This document shows positions 1-7,158 of a stretch of 8,423 bases of DNA, one piece after another. Below the pieces are notes generated by a model. That model was not told where the DNA came from, did not search any database, and saw only the letters and a program-made list of their open reading frames with translations. Made by a program: the position numbers and the translations under genes. Every line of letters starts with the position of its first letter. Within the stretch, counting starts at the first letter, position 1. Source of the DNA: Mucilaginibacter sp. (GTDB lineage Bacteria > Bacteroidota > Bacteroidia > Sphingobacteriales > Sphingobacteriaceae); NCBI GenBank assembly GCA_025934475.1, contig JAICXZ010000092.1:1-8423 (forward strand), written 5' to 3'.

Positions 1-2
1 AT

Positions 3-1505
3 TTATCGGCAAGAACAATGGAAAATTTACGCATCCATACATTGCTAAATCTGCGCCGCCGTGTTTTCGATAACGTGATGGACCTGCACCTTGGCTATTT
101 CAGTAATGAACGAAAAGGTGACATTATCTCTAAAATTGCATCTGATGTTCAGGTGGTGCAATTTTCGGTAACAGCTACTTTGCAGGTTATTTTTAAAGAA
201 CCTTTGCAGCTTATTGCTTTCCTGGTCATGCTTTTTATTTTCTCCTATAAGCTCACGCTGATGTCCTTGCTTGTCGTGCCTGTGTCAGCGTTTATCATTT
301 CGAAAATAGTAAAACGACTCAGGTCCCAGGCCGCGGCGGCTCAGCAGAGTTATGGCAACATGATCAGTTATCTCGATGAAGCCCTGGCGGGTATCAAAAT
401 TGTAAAGGCATTTAATGCCACTGACTTTATAAAGAATCGCTTTAACGATGAAAACAAGCGATATTCCAAGATAATGCGGTCTATGGCTAAACGCCAGCAA
501 TCTGCATCGCCTGTTTCCGAAATATTGGCCATCACCATGATATCTTTGATCGTGTTATATGGTGGTTACTTGATATTGAATAACAAATCCGATCTGACTG
601 GCGGACAGTTCATAGCATATATTGCTATCTTTTCGCAACTGATGCGCCCGGCAAAAGCCATATCCGATTCATTTAGCAATATTCACCAGGGATTGGCTGC
701 GGGCGAACGGGTGCTGGCTCTTATAGATCAGAAACCGCAGATTGTTAATGCACCGGATGCAATTTCAATCACAGAATTCAAAGAGAGCGTACGATTTAAT
801 AATGTCTGTTTTGCTTACGAAGAAAAGCCCATCCTGTCCAATATTAACCTAACGGTTCCCAAGGGCAAAACTGTTGCACTGGTTGGCCCGTCCGGTGGGG
901 GTAAATCTACCTTGATGGATCTTATACCGCGCTTCATCGAACCAAAATCTGGTGAGGTTTGCGTCGACGGAAAAGATATCCAGTCGATAACCATGGAATC
1001 GCTGCGCTCGTTGATGGGCATTGTGAATCAGGAGACCATCTTATTTAACGACTCTATTTTCAATAATATCGCCTTTGGCAAAACCGGCGTTACGCAGGAA
1101 CAGGTCGAAGCTGCTGCTCGTATTGCTAATGCACATAACTTCATTCTTGAAACCGAGGAGGGTTATAACACCAATATCGGAGACCGCGGCACCAAACTCT
1201 CCGGCGGCCAGCGGCAGCGTATCTGTATTGCCCGTGCGGTCTTGAATAATCCCCCGATCATGCTTCTGGATGAAGCAACCTCCGCATTAGATACCGAATC
1301 GGAAAAACTGGTGCAGGAAGCTTTGAACAACCTGATGAAAAACCGCACGTCGCTCATCATCGCCCACCGGTTAAGCACTATCCAGAATGCCGATATAATC
1401 ATCGTCCTCGAAAATGGAGAAATCGTTGAGCAGGGTCAGCATCTGGAGCTAATGAACCAAAACGGGCTTTACCGTCGCCTTATCGACATGCAAACTTTTC
1501 AATAA
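3..1505 (+). CDS. MsbA-type ABC exporter, permease-ATPase fusion (5' partial)
   Basis: Half-transporter with a membrane domain fused to an ATPase, which works as a homodimer in the inner membrane. The family moves lipid A-core, glycolipids or other hydrophobic substrates outward; the glycosyltransferases that follow suggest a glycolipid or LPS-type substrate (inference). The frame is open to the left edge (first whole codon at 3), and the first Met at 18 lies inside the permease domain, so the true start is upstream. About 500 residues are visible against roughly 600 for the family, so the N-terminus and first two membrane helices are missing. Counting from Met 18: the GYFSNERKGDI loop at 26-36, membrane helices near 63-79, 81-97, 169-187 and 197-213, Walker A GPSGGGKST 290-298, Q-loop Q338, signature LSGGQ 394-398, Walker B IMLLDE 414-419 with catalytic Glu419, and H-loop His450. 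All ATPase motifs are intact. The stop overlaps the next start (TAATG), implying translational coupling. The exact substrate is not visible. Confidence 0.93.
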   Translation, partial: LSARTMENLRIHTLLNLRRRVFDNVMDLHLGYFSNERKGDIISKIASDVQVVQFSVTATLQVIFKEPLQLIAFLVMLFIFSYKLTLMSLLVVPVSAFIISKIVKRLRSQAAAAQQSYGNMISYLDEALAGIKIVKAFNATDFIKNRFNDENKRYSKIMRSMAKRQQSASPVSEILAITMISLIVLYGGYLILNNKSDLTGGQFIAYIAIFSQLMRPAKAISDSFSNIHQGLAAGERVLALIDQKPQIVNAPDAISITEFKESVRFNNVCFAYEEKPILSNINLTVPKGKTVALVGPSGGGKSTLMDLIPRFIEPKSGEVCVDGKDIQSITMESLRSLMGIVNQETILFNDSIFNNIAFGKTGVTQEQVEAAARIANAHNFILETEEGYNTNIGDRGTKLSGGQRQRICIARAVLNNPPIMLLDEATSALDTESEKLVQEALNNLMKNRTSLIIAHRLSTIQNADIIIVLENGEIVEQGQHLELMNQNGLYRRLIDMQTFQ

Positions 1506-2449
1506 TGAGTGCACCGCTGGTTTCTATTGCGCTTTGTACCTATAATGGTGCTAACTATCTTCGGCAGCAATTAGATTCGCTGGTTGCCCAAACCTATTCT
1601 AATCTGGAGATTGTTGTAGTTGATGATCGCAGCAGTGATAAAACAGTTGCACTCTTGCGGGAGTATACCGATAGGTATATAAATTTGACTATCAGTGTCC
1701 ATGTTAACGAGATCAATCTCGGCTATATCCGGAACTTCGAAAAAGTTATTAGCCTTTGTAGTGGTGATTATATAGCGCTTTGTGACCAGGATGATATCTG
1801 GGATTCAGAAAAAGTAAGGATCATGATGGACAACATTGGCGACAACATGCTGATCTATCACGATTCTGAATTCATTGACGACGAAGGCATCTCACTAAAT
1901 AAGCGAATTTCTGATATTCGGAACTGCTATTCGGGCGATGATCCGCGTGTCTTCCTGTTTGAGAATTGCGTATCGGGGCATGCAATGCTTTTCCGAAGGG
2001 AACTGATGAATTATGCCGATAGCTTTAAACCGGAGATCGTTCATGATTGGTGGCTCGCCTACGCCGCTACAAACATGGGGAGCGTCTTCTTCCTCGACCA
2101 TGTGCTTGTGCAATATCGCCAGCATCGTTCAACCAGTACAGATATTTTGCGTCAGAAGAAACATCTCTTCAAAAAAGAAGGATCAATCGAAAAGCTTGAA
2201 AGGCAATTGGTCATTTTGCGTTTGTTCAGTAAATATCCCTTTAATAAATATCCCGCTTTTAATAATAAAATTCTTGGTTTAATGGAGCGGCGCATAAAAT
2301 CCTGGTTCAGTTTTTCCCTATTCTGGCTCATGTTTAAAAATCGGAAGGTGCTGTTATACATTCAGCAGAAGTCTGCGCTGAGTAAGTTCAATTTTTTACT
2401 CAAGTTTATGTGGGGCTATAGGTTAAAACGTCTTTTCCAGTCGGTTTAA
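1505..2449 (+). CDS. GT2 family glycosyltransferase (first of a tandem pair)
   Basis: Inverting GT-A fold sugar transferase of family 2, expected at the cytoplasmic face of the inner membrane and building a surface polysaccharide or LPS side chain; relatives are often annotated as rhamnosyltransferases, but donor and acceptor cannot be read from sequence. The N-terminus PLVSIALCTYNG is the nucleotide-binding first strand of the family. Asp40-Asp41 (VVVDDRSSD) bind the nucleotide, DQDDIW at 94-99 holds the metal-binding DXD, HDWW at 180-183 sits where the catalytic-base region lies, and QYRQH at 203-207 is the usual late motif. After residue ~215 the protein becomes basic and hydrophobic (a WFSFSLFWLMF stretch), which may attach it to the membrane. 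The 314-residue length is normal. The ATG shares its A with the stop of the ABC exporter, so the two are surely one transcript. It resembles the next gene along almost the whole length, including the tail (KSALSKFNFLLKF here, RSFLSKVNYIRKL there). Confidence 0.92.
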   Translation: MSAPLVSIALCTYNGANYLRQQLDSLVAQTYSNLEIVVVDDRSSDKTVALLREYTDRYINLTISVHVNEINLGYIRNFEKVISLCSGDYIALCDQDDIWDSEKVRIMMDNIGDNMLIYHDSEFIDDEGISLNKRISDIRNCYSGDDPRVFLFENCVSGHAMLFRRELMNYADSFKPEIVHDWWLAYAATNMGSVFFLDHVLVQYRQHRSTSTDILRQKKHLFKKEGSIEKLERQLVILRLFSKYPFNKYPAFNNKILGLMERRIKSWFSFSLFWLMFKNRKVLLYIQQKSALSKFNFLLKFMWGYRLKRLFQSV

Positions 2450-2553
2450 AAGCCAAACAAACAGGCTATCCTTTTAATTTTTAAATAAAAAGTTTGTTAC
2501 ATTAAACCAAATGCATGTTTCCGTAGTTTAACAAGCAACTACACTATGGAATT

Positions 2554-3483
2554 ATGCGAAGAACTGGTACCCCTTTAGTTTCTGTTGCAATGTGCACCTA
2601 CAATGGCCAGGAGTTTTTGTCAGCTCAGCTGGGCACAATTATCTCACAGGATTACGAAAATCTTGAGATTATAATTGTGGACGACTGCTCGGCAGATGTT
2701 ACCTGGGATGTGCTGCAGCGATTTGCTGAAATGGACAGACGTGTAAAACTTTATCGCAACAAAAGAAACATCGGGTATATACGCAATTTTGAACGAGCTA
2801 TAAAACTCTGCAAGGGCGAATTGATTGCGCTCGCCGATCAGGACGATATATGGGAACCAACAAAAATTTCCGAAATGGTTGAGGCCATCGGGGATAATAT
2901 TATGGTTTACCACGATTCTGATTTTATTGATGAAAACAGTCAGCGCATTGGAGATGAAACTATGTCGTCAAAATTCAGGATGTATGAGGGGCAAAGCTGC
3001 ATACCGTTCATTGTAGCTAACTGCATATCCGGCCATGCTACGCTGTTCAAAAGGAAGCTTGTAAAATACATTTTCCCTTTTGCCAGTGATAACTATCATG
3101 ACTGGTGGATATCTTATGTTGCATTTAACGTTGGAACGGTAAAATACCTGAATAAGATATTGGTTCACTATCGCCAGCATAGAAACAGCGTTACCGACTC
3201 GCTCGAATTACGCCATACGGCACCTCCAAAAAAAACAAAGGCCGACAGGCTTGGAATAGATTTGACATGGCTCTCCAATTGCGCTAGATACCGGTATAAC
3301 AAAGATTCGCACCTGATCTCAGCGGCTTGCGACGTACTGGTGAATCTGAAGGAGGGAAAGAATAAATTCAAGTCGCTCGTATTTTTAGTCAAATATTTCG
3401 ATCTCGTATTTTATTTCAGCAAAAGGAAGCAAAGAAGTTTTCTGAGCAAGGTAAACTACATCAGAAAATTATGTTATAACTAA
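2554..3483 (+). CDS. GT2 family glycosyltransferase (second of a tandem pair)
   Basis: Paralogue of the preceding GT2 enzyme, with about half of the residues identical by eye over the first 210 positions. Motifs: PLVSVAMCTYNG at the N-terminus, Asp43-Asp44 in IIVDDCSAD, DQDDIW at 95-100 with the metal-binding DXD, HDWW at 182-185 and YRQH at 206-209. Shared runs such as NIGYIRNFE (NLGYIRNFE upstream) and the region around YHDSDFIDE go beyond the general family motifs and indicate duplication. The C-terminal third (215-309) is basic, differs most from the first copy, and probably sets acceptor choice or membrane contact (inference). The ATG at 2554 is chosen because homology starts a few codons later; an ATG at 2546 is out of frame. 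The 104-bp gap to the first copy has no strong terminator, so cotranscription from the ABC gene is plausible. Transcription ends at the hairpin 34 bp downstream. Confidence 0.92.
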   Translation: MRRTGTPLVSVAMCTYNGQEFLSAQLGTIISQDYENLEIIIVDDCSADVTWDVLQRFAEMDRRVKLYRNKRNIGYIRNFERAIKLCKGELIALADQDDIWEPTKISEMVEAIGDNIMVYHDSDFIDENSQRIGDETMSSKFRMYEGQSCIPFIVANCISGHATLFKRKLVKYIFPFASDNYHDWWISYVAFNVGTVKYLNKILVHYRQHRNSVTDSLELRHTAPPKKTKADRLGIDLTWLSNCARYRYNKDSHLISAACDVLVNLKEGKNKFKSLVFLVKYFDLVFYFSKRKQRSFLSKVNYIRKLCYN

Positions 3484-3516
3484 ACTCGCTGATTCAGACG
3501 TGCTAATTAAAAATGG

Positions 3517-3547
3517 AAAAAGCTGCCCGGGGAAGGCAGCTTTTTTT
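3517..3547. terminator. Bidirectional intrinsic terminator
   Basis: GCTGCC at 3522-3527 pairs with GGCAGC at 3535-3540 around a 7-base loop. The stem is extended by five A:T pairs (A run 3517-3521, T run 3541-3545), and the T tract goes on to 3547. Read on either strand it is a GC-rich stem followed by a U run, and it lies between the ends of two convergent genes (GT2 at 3483, outer-membrane protein at 3567). It can therefore stop transcripts coming from both sides. Confidence 0.9.
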
Positions 3548-3566
3548 ATTGGACTAACTTTATTAC

Positions 3567-4229
3567 TTATTGAAACCTTATACCAAGACCAAATTGCCAA
3601 ACCTGGTTGCGGTAGTTAGGAATAGGCGAATTGGGGTCCTGCGTGTTCGAGCCTAAATCGATCAGGTACCGCGCCTGTATAAATACGTTGGGGTTAAGAT
3701 CGATGCTTGCTCCAATCACGCCGGCAACATTGCTTTTATTGCCGCTATCTGTATAGTATGACTCCTGTGAAGTGACAAAACCATTGTCAAAAGTAGTGGT
3801 ACTGGTAACAGGAATATTAATCTGCGGGCCGACAAGGAAATTAAAGCCACGTACCAGCGTAAACTTGGCAAGTAAAGGGATGGCAATGTAATTGTTGCGT
3901 TGGGTAAGCGTACCATCAGTAGTAGTGGCCTGGTAACCCTGCTGTGTAAACAGGACCTCAGGATCAAACGAGAAAGGGTAGGCAACCGGAATATTGGCTG
4001 TAATGCCTGCATGAAATCCTACAATAGAGCTGGTGCTATAGTCGGTGTTATAGGATGATACCGTATTGGCAATATTCACACCACCCTCAACGCCAACGGT
4101 CGGCCTGTAAAAATCATTCTGTTGCCGCGGCTGGCGACGGTGTACACGGCGCGGGCCGTAGTAGTAAGTTTGGGCGCAAACACTACCTGCCGTAAACAGG
4201 CAAATTGCTAAAAAGAGAAATTTTTTCAT
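3567..4229 (-). CDS. Secreted outer-membrane beta-barrel protein (PorT/OmpW-like, OMP_b-brl type)
   Basis: Small beta-barrel of a kind very common in Bacteroidota, expected in the outer membrane; the function of most members is unknown. The first 19 residues (MKKFLFLAICLFTAGSVCA) are a clear signal peptide, probably cut before Gln20 by signal peptidase I. The Cys at 18 is not in a proper lipobox (Val precedes it), so a lipoprotein is unlikely. Then follows a short Tyr/Arg/Gln-rich linker (about 21-42) and a barrel of alternating strands: GVEGGVNIANT, GFHAGI, PEVLFTQQGYQ, IAIPLLAKFTL, FNFLVGPQINIPV, FIQARYLIDLG and the final strand VWQFGLGIRFQ, whose aromatic near the C-terminus suits a barrel-assembly signal. 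I chose the ATG at 4229 over the GTG one codon upstream (4232), since it gives a standard signal peptide; the product is 220 residues. Its promoter must lie in the 131-bp region shared with the divergent GT9-like gene, but no clear motif is visible. Confidence 0.88.
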   Translation of the reverse strand: MKKFLFLAICLFTAGSVCAQTYYYGPRRVHRRQPRQQNDFYRPTVGVEGGVNIANTVSSYNTDYSTSSIVGFHAGITANIPVAYPFSFDPEVLFTQQGYQATTTDGTLTQRNNYIAIPLLAKFTLVRGFNFLVGPQINIPVTSTTTFDNGFVTSQESYYTDSGNKSNVAGVIGASIDLNPNVFIQARYLIDLGSNTQDPNSPIPNYRNQVWQFGLGIRFQ

Positions 4230-4350
4230 CACTGTTCGTTTTTTATAAGTTTTTGCATTCGTCTTTTTTAGAGTAAAACATCACGCGCAGGTTTAATGTT
4301 GAGTTGAAAATTTTTTGCCGGTGCTGTAGCAAAGGGCATTTGAAGGTCGT

Positions 4351-4355
4351 AGGAG
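4351..4355 (+). promoter_or_regulatory. Shine-Dalgarno-like site that fixes the start of the GT9-like gene
   Basis: AGGAG lies five bases before the ATG at 4361 (spacer CATAT). Strong purine-rich sites are rare in front of Bacteroidota genes and this is the only clear one in the window. It favours the ATG at 4361 over an in-frame TTG at 4304, which would add a Cys-rich 19-residue stretch with no counterpart in the family. Confidence 0.55.
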
Positions 4356-4360
4356 CATAT

Positions 4361-5335
4361 ATGAACACTACCTTTGAAGAAAACTGGTTTAAAAAAACAT
4401 GGTGGAAGTATACCAACAGAGAAAAGTACTTGTTATACAAGCACGAACTTCTGCAATACCGTCTTCACAAACCCATTATCGATTTTGTAATCCAGGATAA
4501 GGCGCTTACCATCAATGATATATTGAAAATTGTCAACGACGGGCGAGAAATAAATGTACTGCATAGCGGCAACGCTGGAGACATTATATACAGTTTGCCG
4601 GTAGTTAAAAAGCTTCATGAGCTTACCTCATCGCCGGTTAATTTTCTGATGAAATTGGATGAACCGCTCGAGCTGTCGCCAGGTATGACTCATCCGCTTA
4701 GCAATGTGATGCTCAATCGTACGATGGCTAATGGGTTGATCAATTTGCTTGACTCACAGTCATACATTAATCGAATAGGCATTTACAACGGACAGAAGAT
4801 CCACCTTGATCTGTCAATGTTCAGGAAATCAGGACTTGACCTTAGCAGGGGCAATATAGCGCGATGGAATTTTTATACGACCGGCATCCACGCGGACCTG
4901 AGCGAACCCTGGCTTGAGGTTGAGGCGATGGACGGTTTTTCAGATGTTATTGTTTTGGCACGGAGTACCAGGTACAATAATCCTTTGATAGATTATTCAT
5001 TTTTATCGGCCTATGAGAATGTCGTTTTTGTTGGTGTGAAATCAGAATATCAACGCATGAGAAAATTTATAAGCAGGTTAAACTGGCATCCGCTAAATGA
5101 TTTCCTTGAGCTGGCCCAGGTTATCAAAGGCAGTAAGTTGTTTGTCGGTAATCAATCGTTCCCATTTTCTGTGGCCGAGGCGCTTAAGGCGGTGCGTATA
5201 CTCGAAGTTTGTCCAATAACCCCTAATGTGATCCCCGAAGGGAGAAACGGCTATGATTTTTACTTCCAGAAACATTTTGAATACCTGGTGGATTCGCTGG
5301 TAACCGCACCTGCGGAATATTGCGATATAGCTTAG
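4361..5335 (+). CDS. Putative glycosyltransferase, remote GT9/heptosyltransferase-like (GT-B fold)
   Basis: A 324-residue protein with no signal peptide or membrane segment, so probably cytosolic. Two regions recall GT9 (ADP-heptose:LPS heptosyltransferase) enzymes. HSGNAGDIIYSLPVVKKL from residue 68 matches the N-terminal GDxxxxxP-x-x-x-x-L loop that contacts the acceptor. FLELAQVIKGSKLFVGNQSFPFSVAEAL (about 248-275) matches the C-terminal donor-binding region, where classical members have a GNDSGPxHLAAAL-type motif; here it is GNQSFPFSVAEAL, so the Asp and Gly of the standard motif are replaced. Between them, VIVLARSTRYNNPLIDY and YENVVFVGVKSEY fit the first strands of the second Rossmann domain. 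The N-terminal ~60 residues (Trp/Lys/Tyr-rich, helical) do not resemble GT9 and may be an added helix pair. Start chosen at the ATG preceded by AGGAG. It stands near two GT2 genes and an exporter, which supports a glycan role, but an unrelated Rossmann-like function is possible. Confidence 0.6.
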   Translation: MNTTFEENWFKKTWWKYTNREKYLLYKHELLQYRLHKPIIDFVIQDKALTINDILKIVNDGREINVLHSGNAGDIIYSLPVVKKLHELTSSPVNFLMKLDEPLELSPGMTHPLSNVMLNRTMANGLINLLDSQSYINRIGIYNGQKIHLDLSMFRKSGLDLSRGNIARWNFYTTGIHADLSEPWLEVEAMDGFSDVIVLARSTRYNNPLIDYSFLSAYENVVFVGVKSEYQRMRKFISRLNWHPLNDFLELAQVIKGSKLFVGNQSFPFSVAEALKAVRILEVCPITPNVIPEGRNGYDFYFQKHFEYLVDSLVTAPAEYCDIA

Positions 5336-5386
5336 CAATATATGCCTGCTTTTTAAGTCGGGGATAGCAGCAAGATGTAAGTTTAT

Positions 5387-5394
5387 TACATTTG
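5387..5394 (+). promoter_or_regulatory. Possible Bacteroidota -7 promoter element before the GH3 gene
   Basis: TACATTTG matches the Bacteroidota -7 consensus TAnnTTTG exactly. No TTTG element is visible about 19-21 bases upstream, and the element ends only six bases before the ATG at 5401, which would give a nearly leaderless mRNA. It may be a chance match; the alternative is read-through from the gene ending at 5335. Confidence 0.22.
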
Positions 5395-5400
5395 GCGTTT

Positions 5401-7134
5401 ATGAAGACATCACAAAGTAACCTGCCAAGGGTGTGCTTATCGCTCCTTTGTTTGGTTATTGCCGGGCAGGCTTTATCACAGCAAAAAATAAGCTATATCG
5501 CGTTACTAAACCGCCAAAACCATTGGGTGGATTCGGTTTATAAAAAACTGAGTCAGAAACAACGGATAGCACAGATGTTCTTTGTTCGCGCCCATACCGA
5601 TCGGGGACAAGCGTACGAGGATTCGGTCGGCAATGTGATCAAAGATCAGCAAGTCGGCGGACTGGTGTTTTTCCAGGGTGGCCCGGTTAGACAGGCCGAG
5701 CTCATCAACAAATATCAAAAGCTTGCTAAGGTTCCGTTGATGATCACGCAGGATGGTGAGTGGGGCCTCGGTATGCGCCTGGACTCGACTATTTCATACC
5801 CCTATCAAATGACCTTGGGCGCCATCCAGGATAATACGCTTATTTACAAAATGGGGCAGTTTGTAGCTTACGATTTTAAGCGGATGGGCATGCAAATGAA
5901 CCTTGCACCGGATATGGATGTGAATAATAATCCCGATAACCCGGTGATCAACTTTCGTTCTTTTGGCGACAATAAATACAATGTAGCTGCAAAGGGTATT
6001 GCTTATATGAAGGGCATGCAGGACGGCGGCATTCTTACCACAGCTAAACACTTTCCGGGTCATGGGGATACTAATGTAGACTCGCACCAGGAGCTTCCTT
6101 TATTACCATTTGACCGCAAGCGACTGGATACCCTTGAGGAATACCCTTTCAGGCAGGCAGTTAAGGCCGGTATCAGTGGTATTATGGTGGCGCATATGGA
6201 TATTCCTGCATTAGATACGACAAAAAATCTGCCCTCTACTTTGTCAAGACCAATCATTACCGGCGATTTGAAAGACTCCCTGGGCTTCAAAGGATTGGTT
6301 GTTTCTGACGCGATGGAAATGAAAGCGGTAACCAAATATTTTCCTAATGGGGATGCCGATGTCAAAGCTTTTATTGCAGGCAATGATATTATTGAGCTTT
6401 CTGAGAATTCGGAGCTAGCGATCAAATTGATCAAAAAGGCAGTTCGCCAAAAAGACGTTCCCAAACAGGAATTCGAGGCTCGCGTAAAGAAAGTATTAGC
6501 CGCAAAATACTGGGCCGGATTAAATCATTATCACGAAACACCGACTGAACATTTGGTAGAGGATTTAAACCGTGAAAACGCGAAACAATTGGTGCAGAAA
6601 CTTACCGATAACGCCGTGACGTTATTAAAAGGCGACTATACAACGATGATGTTGAACCCAATCCAGAAAACGGGTATCGTGAGCATTGGCGTCGATAGCC
6701 CCGGCGTTTTCCAGGACGAGTTGACCAAATGGTACATTAACAGCGATACGTTCCTTGTTGGTAAAGATACGCCGGCCGACCAGTTACTGGCGCTTCTGTC
6801 CAAATTGAGAAAATATGACCAGGTTTTTGTAAGCATAAATGATACCCGCCCGCGCCCGGCAAGCAAACTGGATTACAGCGACAATGTGAAAATCTTCATT
6901 TCCGAACTGGCCGCACTACCGCATTCTGTGATCTGCGTTTTTGCAAATCCATACACTATTGCCGGTTTGCCTGGTATTGAAAGGTCTGGAGCGCTAATAG
7001 CCGGTTATCAAATGAGCGACGAAATGCAGCGCTCGGCAGTGAAGGCTATTGCTGGATTGATCAAGCCAAAAGGGAAATTGCCCGTGCGGATTAATCAATT
7101 TTTTCCGTCGGGGAGTGGGGTGGTGCTCAGGTAG
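5401..7134 (+). CDS. Secreted glycoside hydrolase family 3, beta-N-acetylhexosaminidase (NagZ-like)
   Basis: Removes beta-linked GlcNAc, typically from peptidoglycan fragments or other glycans; a signal peptide (hydrophobic core about residues 12-25, ending ALSQQ) sends it to the periplasm or outer membrane. The GH3 barrel covers about 35-375. The NagZ signature runs from Lys216 (KHFPGHGDTNVDSH), with the Asp227-His229 dyad that serves as acid/base in this subfamily, and the nucleophile is Asp303 in VVSDAMEM. Other family marks are GGLVFFQGGP, DGEWGLGMRLD and INFRSFGD. Residues ~390-577 form the C-terminal alpha/beta sandwich (NAVTLLKG to GKLPVRIN), as in two-domain NagZ enzymes. I start at the ATG 5401; a TTG at 5392 would only add three residues. 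The protein stops at 577 residues, whereas many Bacteroidota relatives known to me continue into a serine beta-lactamase-like domain (about 950-1000 residues). The stop TAG lies inside a perfect palindrome (7131-7158), so the end may have been remade. The catalytic domain looks intact. Confidence 0.9.
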   Translation: MKTSQSNLPRVCLSLLCLVIAGQALSQQKISYIALLNRQNHWVDSVYKKLSQKQRIAQMFFVRAHTDRGQAYEDSVGNVIKDQQVGGLVFFQGGPVRQAELINKYQKLAKVPLMITQDGEWGLGMRLDSTISYPYQMTLGAIQDNTLIYKMGQFVAYDFKRMGMQMNLAPDMDVNNNPDNPVINFRSFGDNKYNVAAKGIAYMKGMQDGGILTTAKHFPGHGDTNVDSHQELPLLPFDRKRLDTLEEYPFRQAVKAGISGIMVAHMDIPALDTTKNLPSTLSRPIITGDLKDSLGFKGLVVSDAMEMKAVTKYFPNGDADVKAFIAGNDIIELSENSELAIKLIKKAVRQKDVPKQEFEARVKKVLAAKYWAGLNHYHETPTEHLVEDLNRENAKQLVQKLTDNAVTLLKGDYTTMMLNPIQKTGIVSIGVDSPGVFQDELTKWYINSDTFLVGKDTPADQLLALLSKLRKYDQVFVSINDTRPRPASKLDYSDNVKIFISELAALPHSVICVFANPYTIAGLPGIERSGALIAGYQMSDEMQRSAVKAIAGLIKPKGKLPVRINQFFPSGSGVVLR

Positions 7135-7158
7135 AGACGCAAAATTTTGCGTCTCTAC
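7131..7158. repeat. Perfect 28-bp palindrome containing both convergent stop codons
   Basis: GTAGAGACGCAAAA (7131-7144) is followed directly by its exact reverse complement TTTTGCGTCTCTAC (7145-7158). Symmetry ends there (G at 7130, G at 7159). TAG at 7132-7134 stops the GH3 gene on the + strand, and the mirror TAG (7157-7155) stops the small - strand gene. In RNA from either strand it folds into a hairpin of about 12 pairs with a four-base loop, but there is no T tract outside, so it is not a standard intrinsic terminator. From memory, palindromes built on GTAGAGACGC arms are dispersed repeats in several Bacteroidota and cyanobacterial genomes, which would make this a REP/MITE-like element; I could not check copy number. 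Confidence 0.85.

Noticed and set aside
2451..2482. AGCC/GGCT hairpin followed by T-rich sequence after the first GT2 gene, as a terminator
   Set aside because: Only four stem pairs with a nine-base loop; too weak to terminate, so the two GT2 genes are treated as possibly cotranscribed.
4173..4229. Lipoprotein signal (Cys18) in the outer-membrane protein
   Set aside because: The residues before Cys are G-S-V, which is not an acceptable lipobox; a signal peptidase I site after Ala19 fits better.
4304..4360. In-frame TTG extension of the GT9-like gene (Cys-rich KIFCRCCSKGH stretch)
   Set aside because: The ATG at 4361 has an AGGAG site five bases upstream; the extension has no family support and begins with a rare start codon.
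5346..5370. CTGCT/AGCAG inverted repeat between the GT9-like and GH3 genes
   Set aside because: Five pairs around a 15-base loop and no T tract downstream; not a credible terminator or operator.
6060..6464. - strand open frame of 134 codons inside the GH3 gene
   Set aside because: It lies opposite the GH3 catalytic region (nucleophile Asp303 segment); no independent protein signal.
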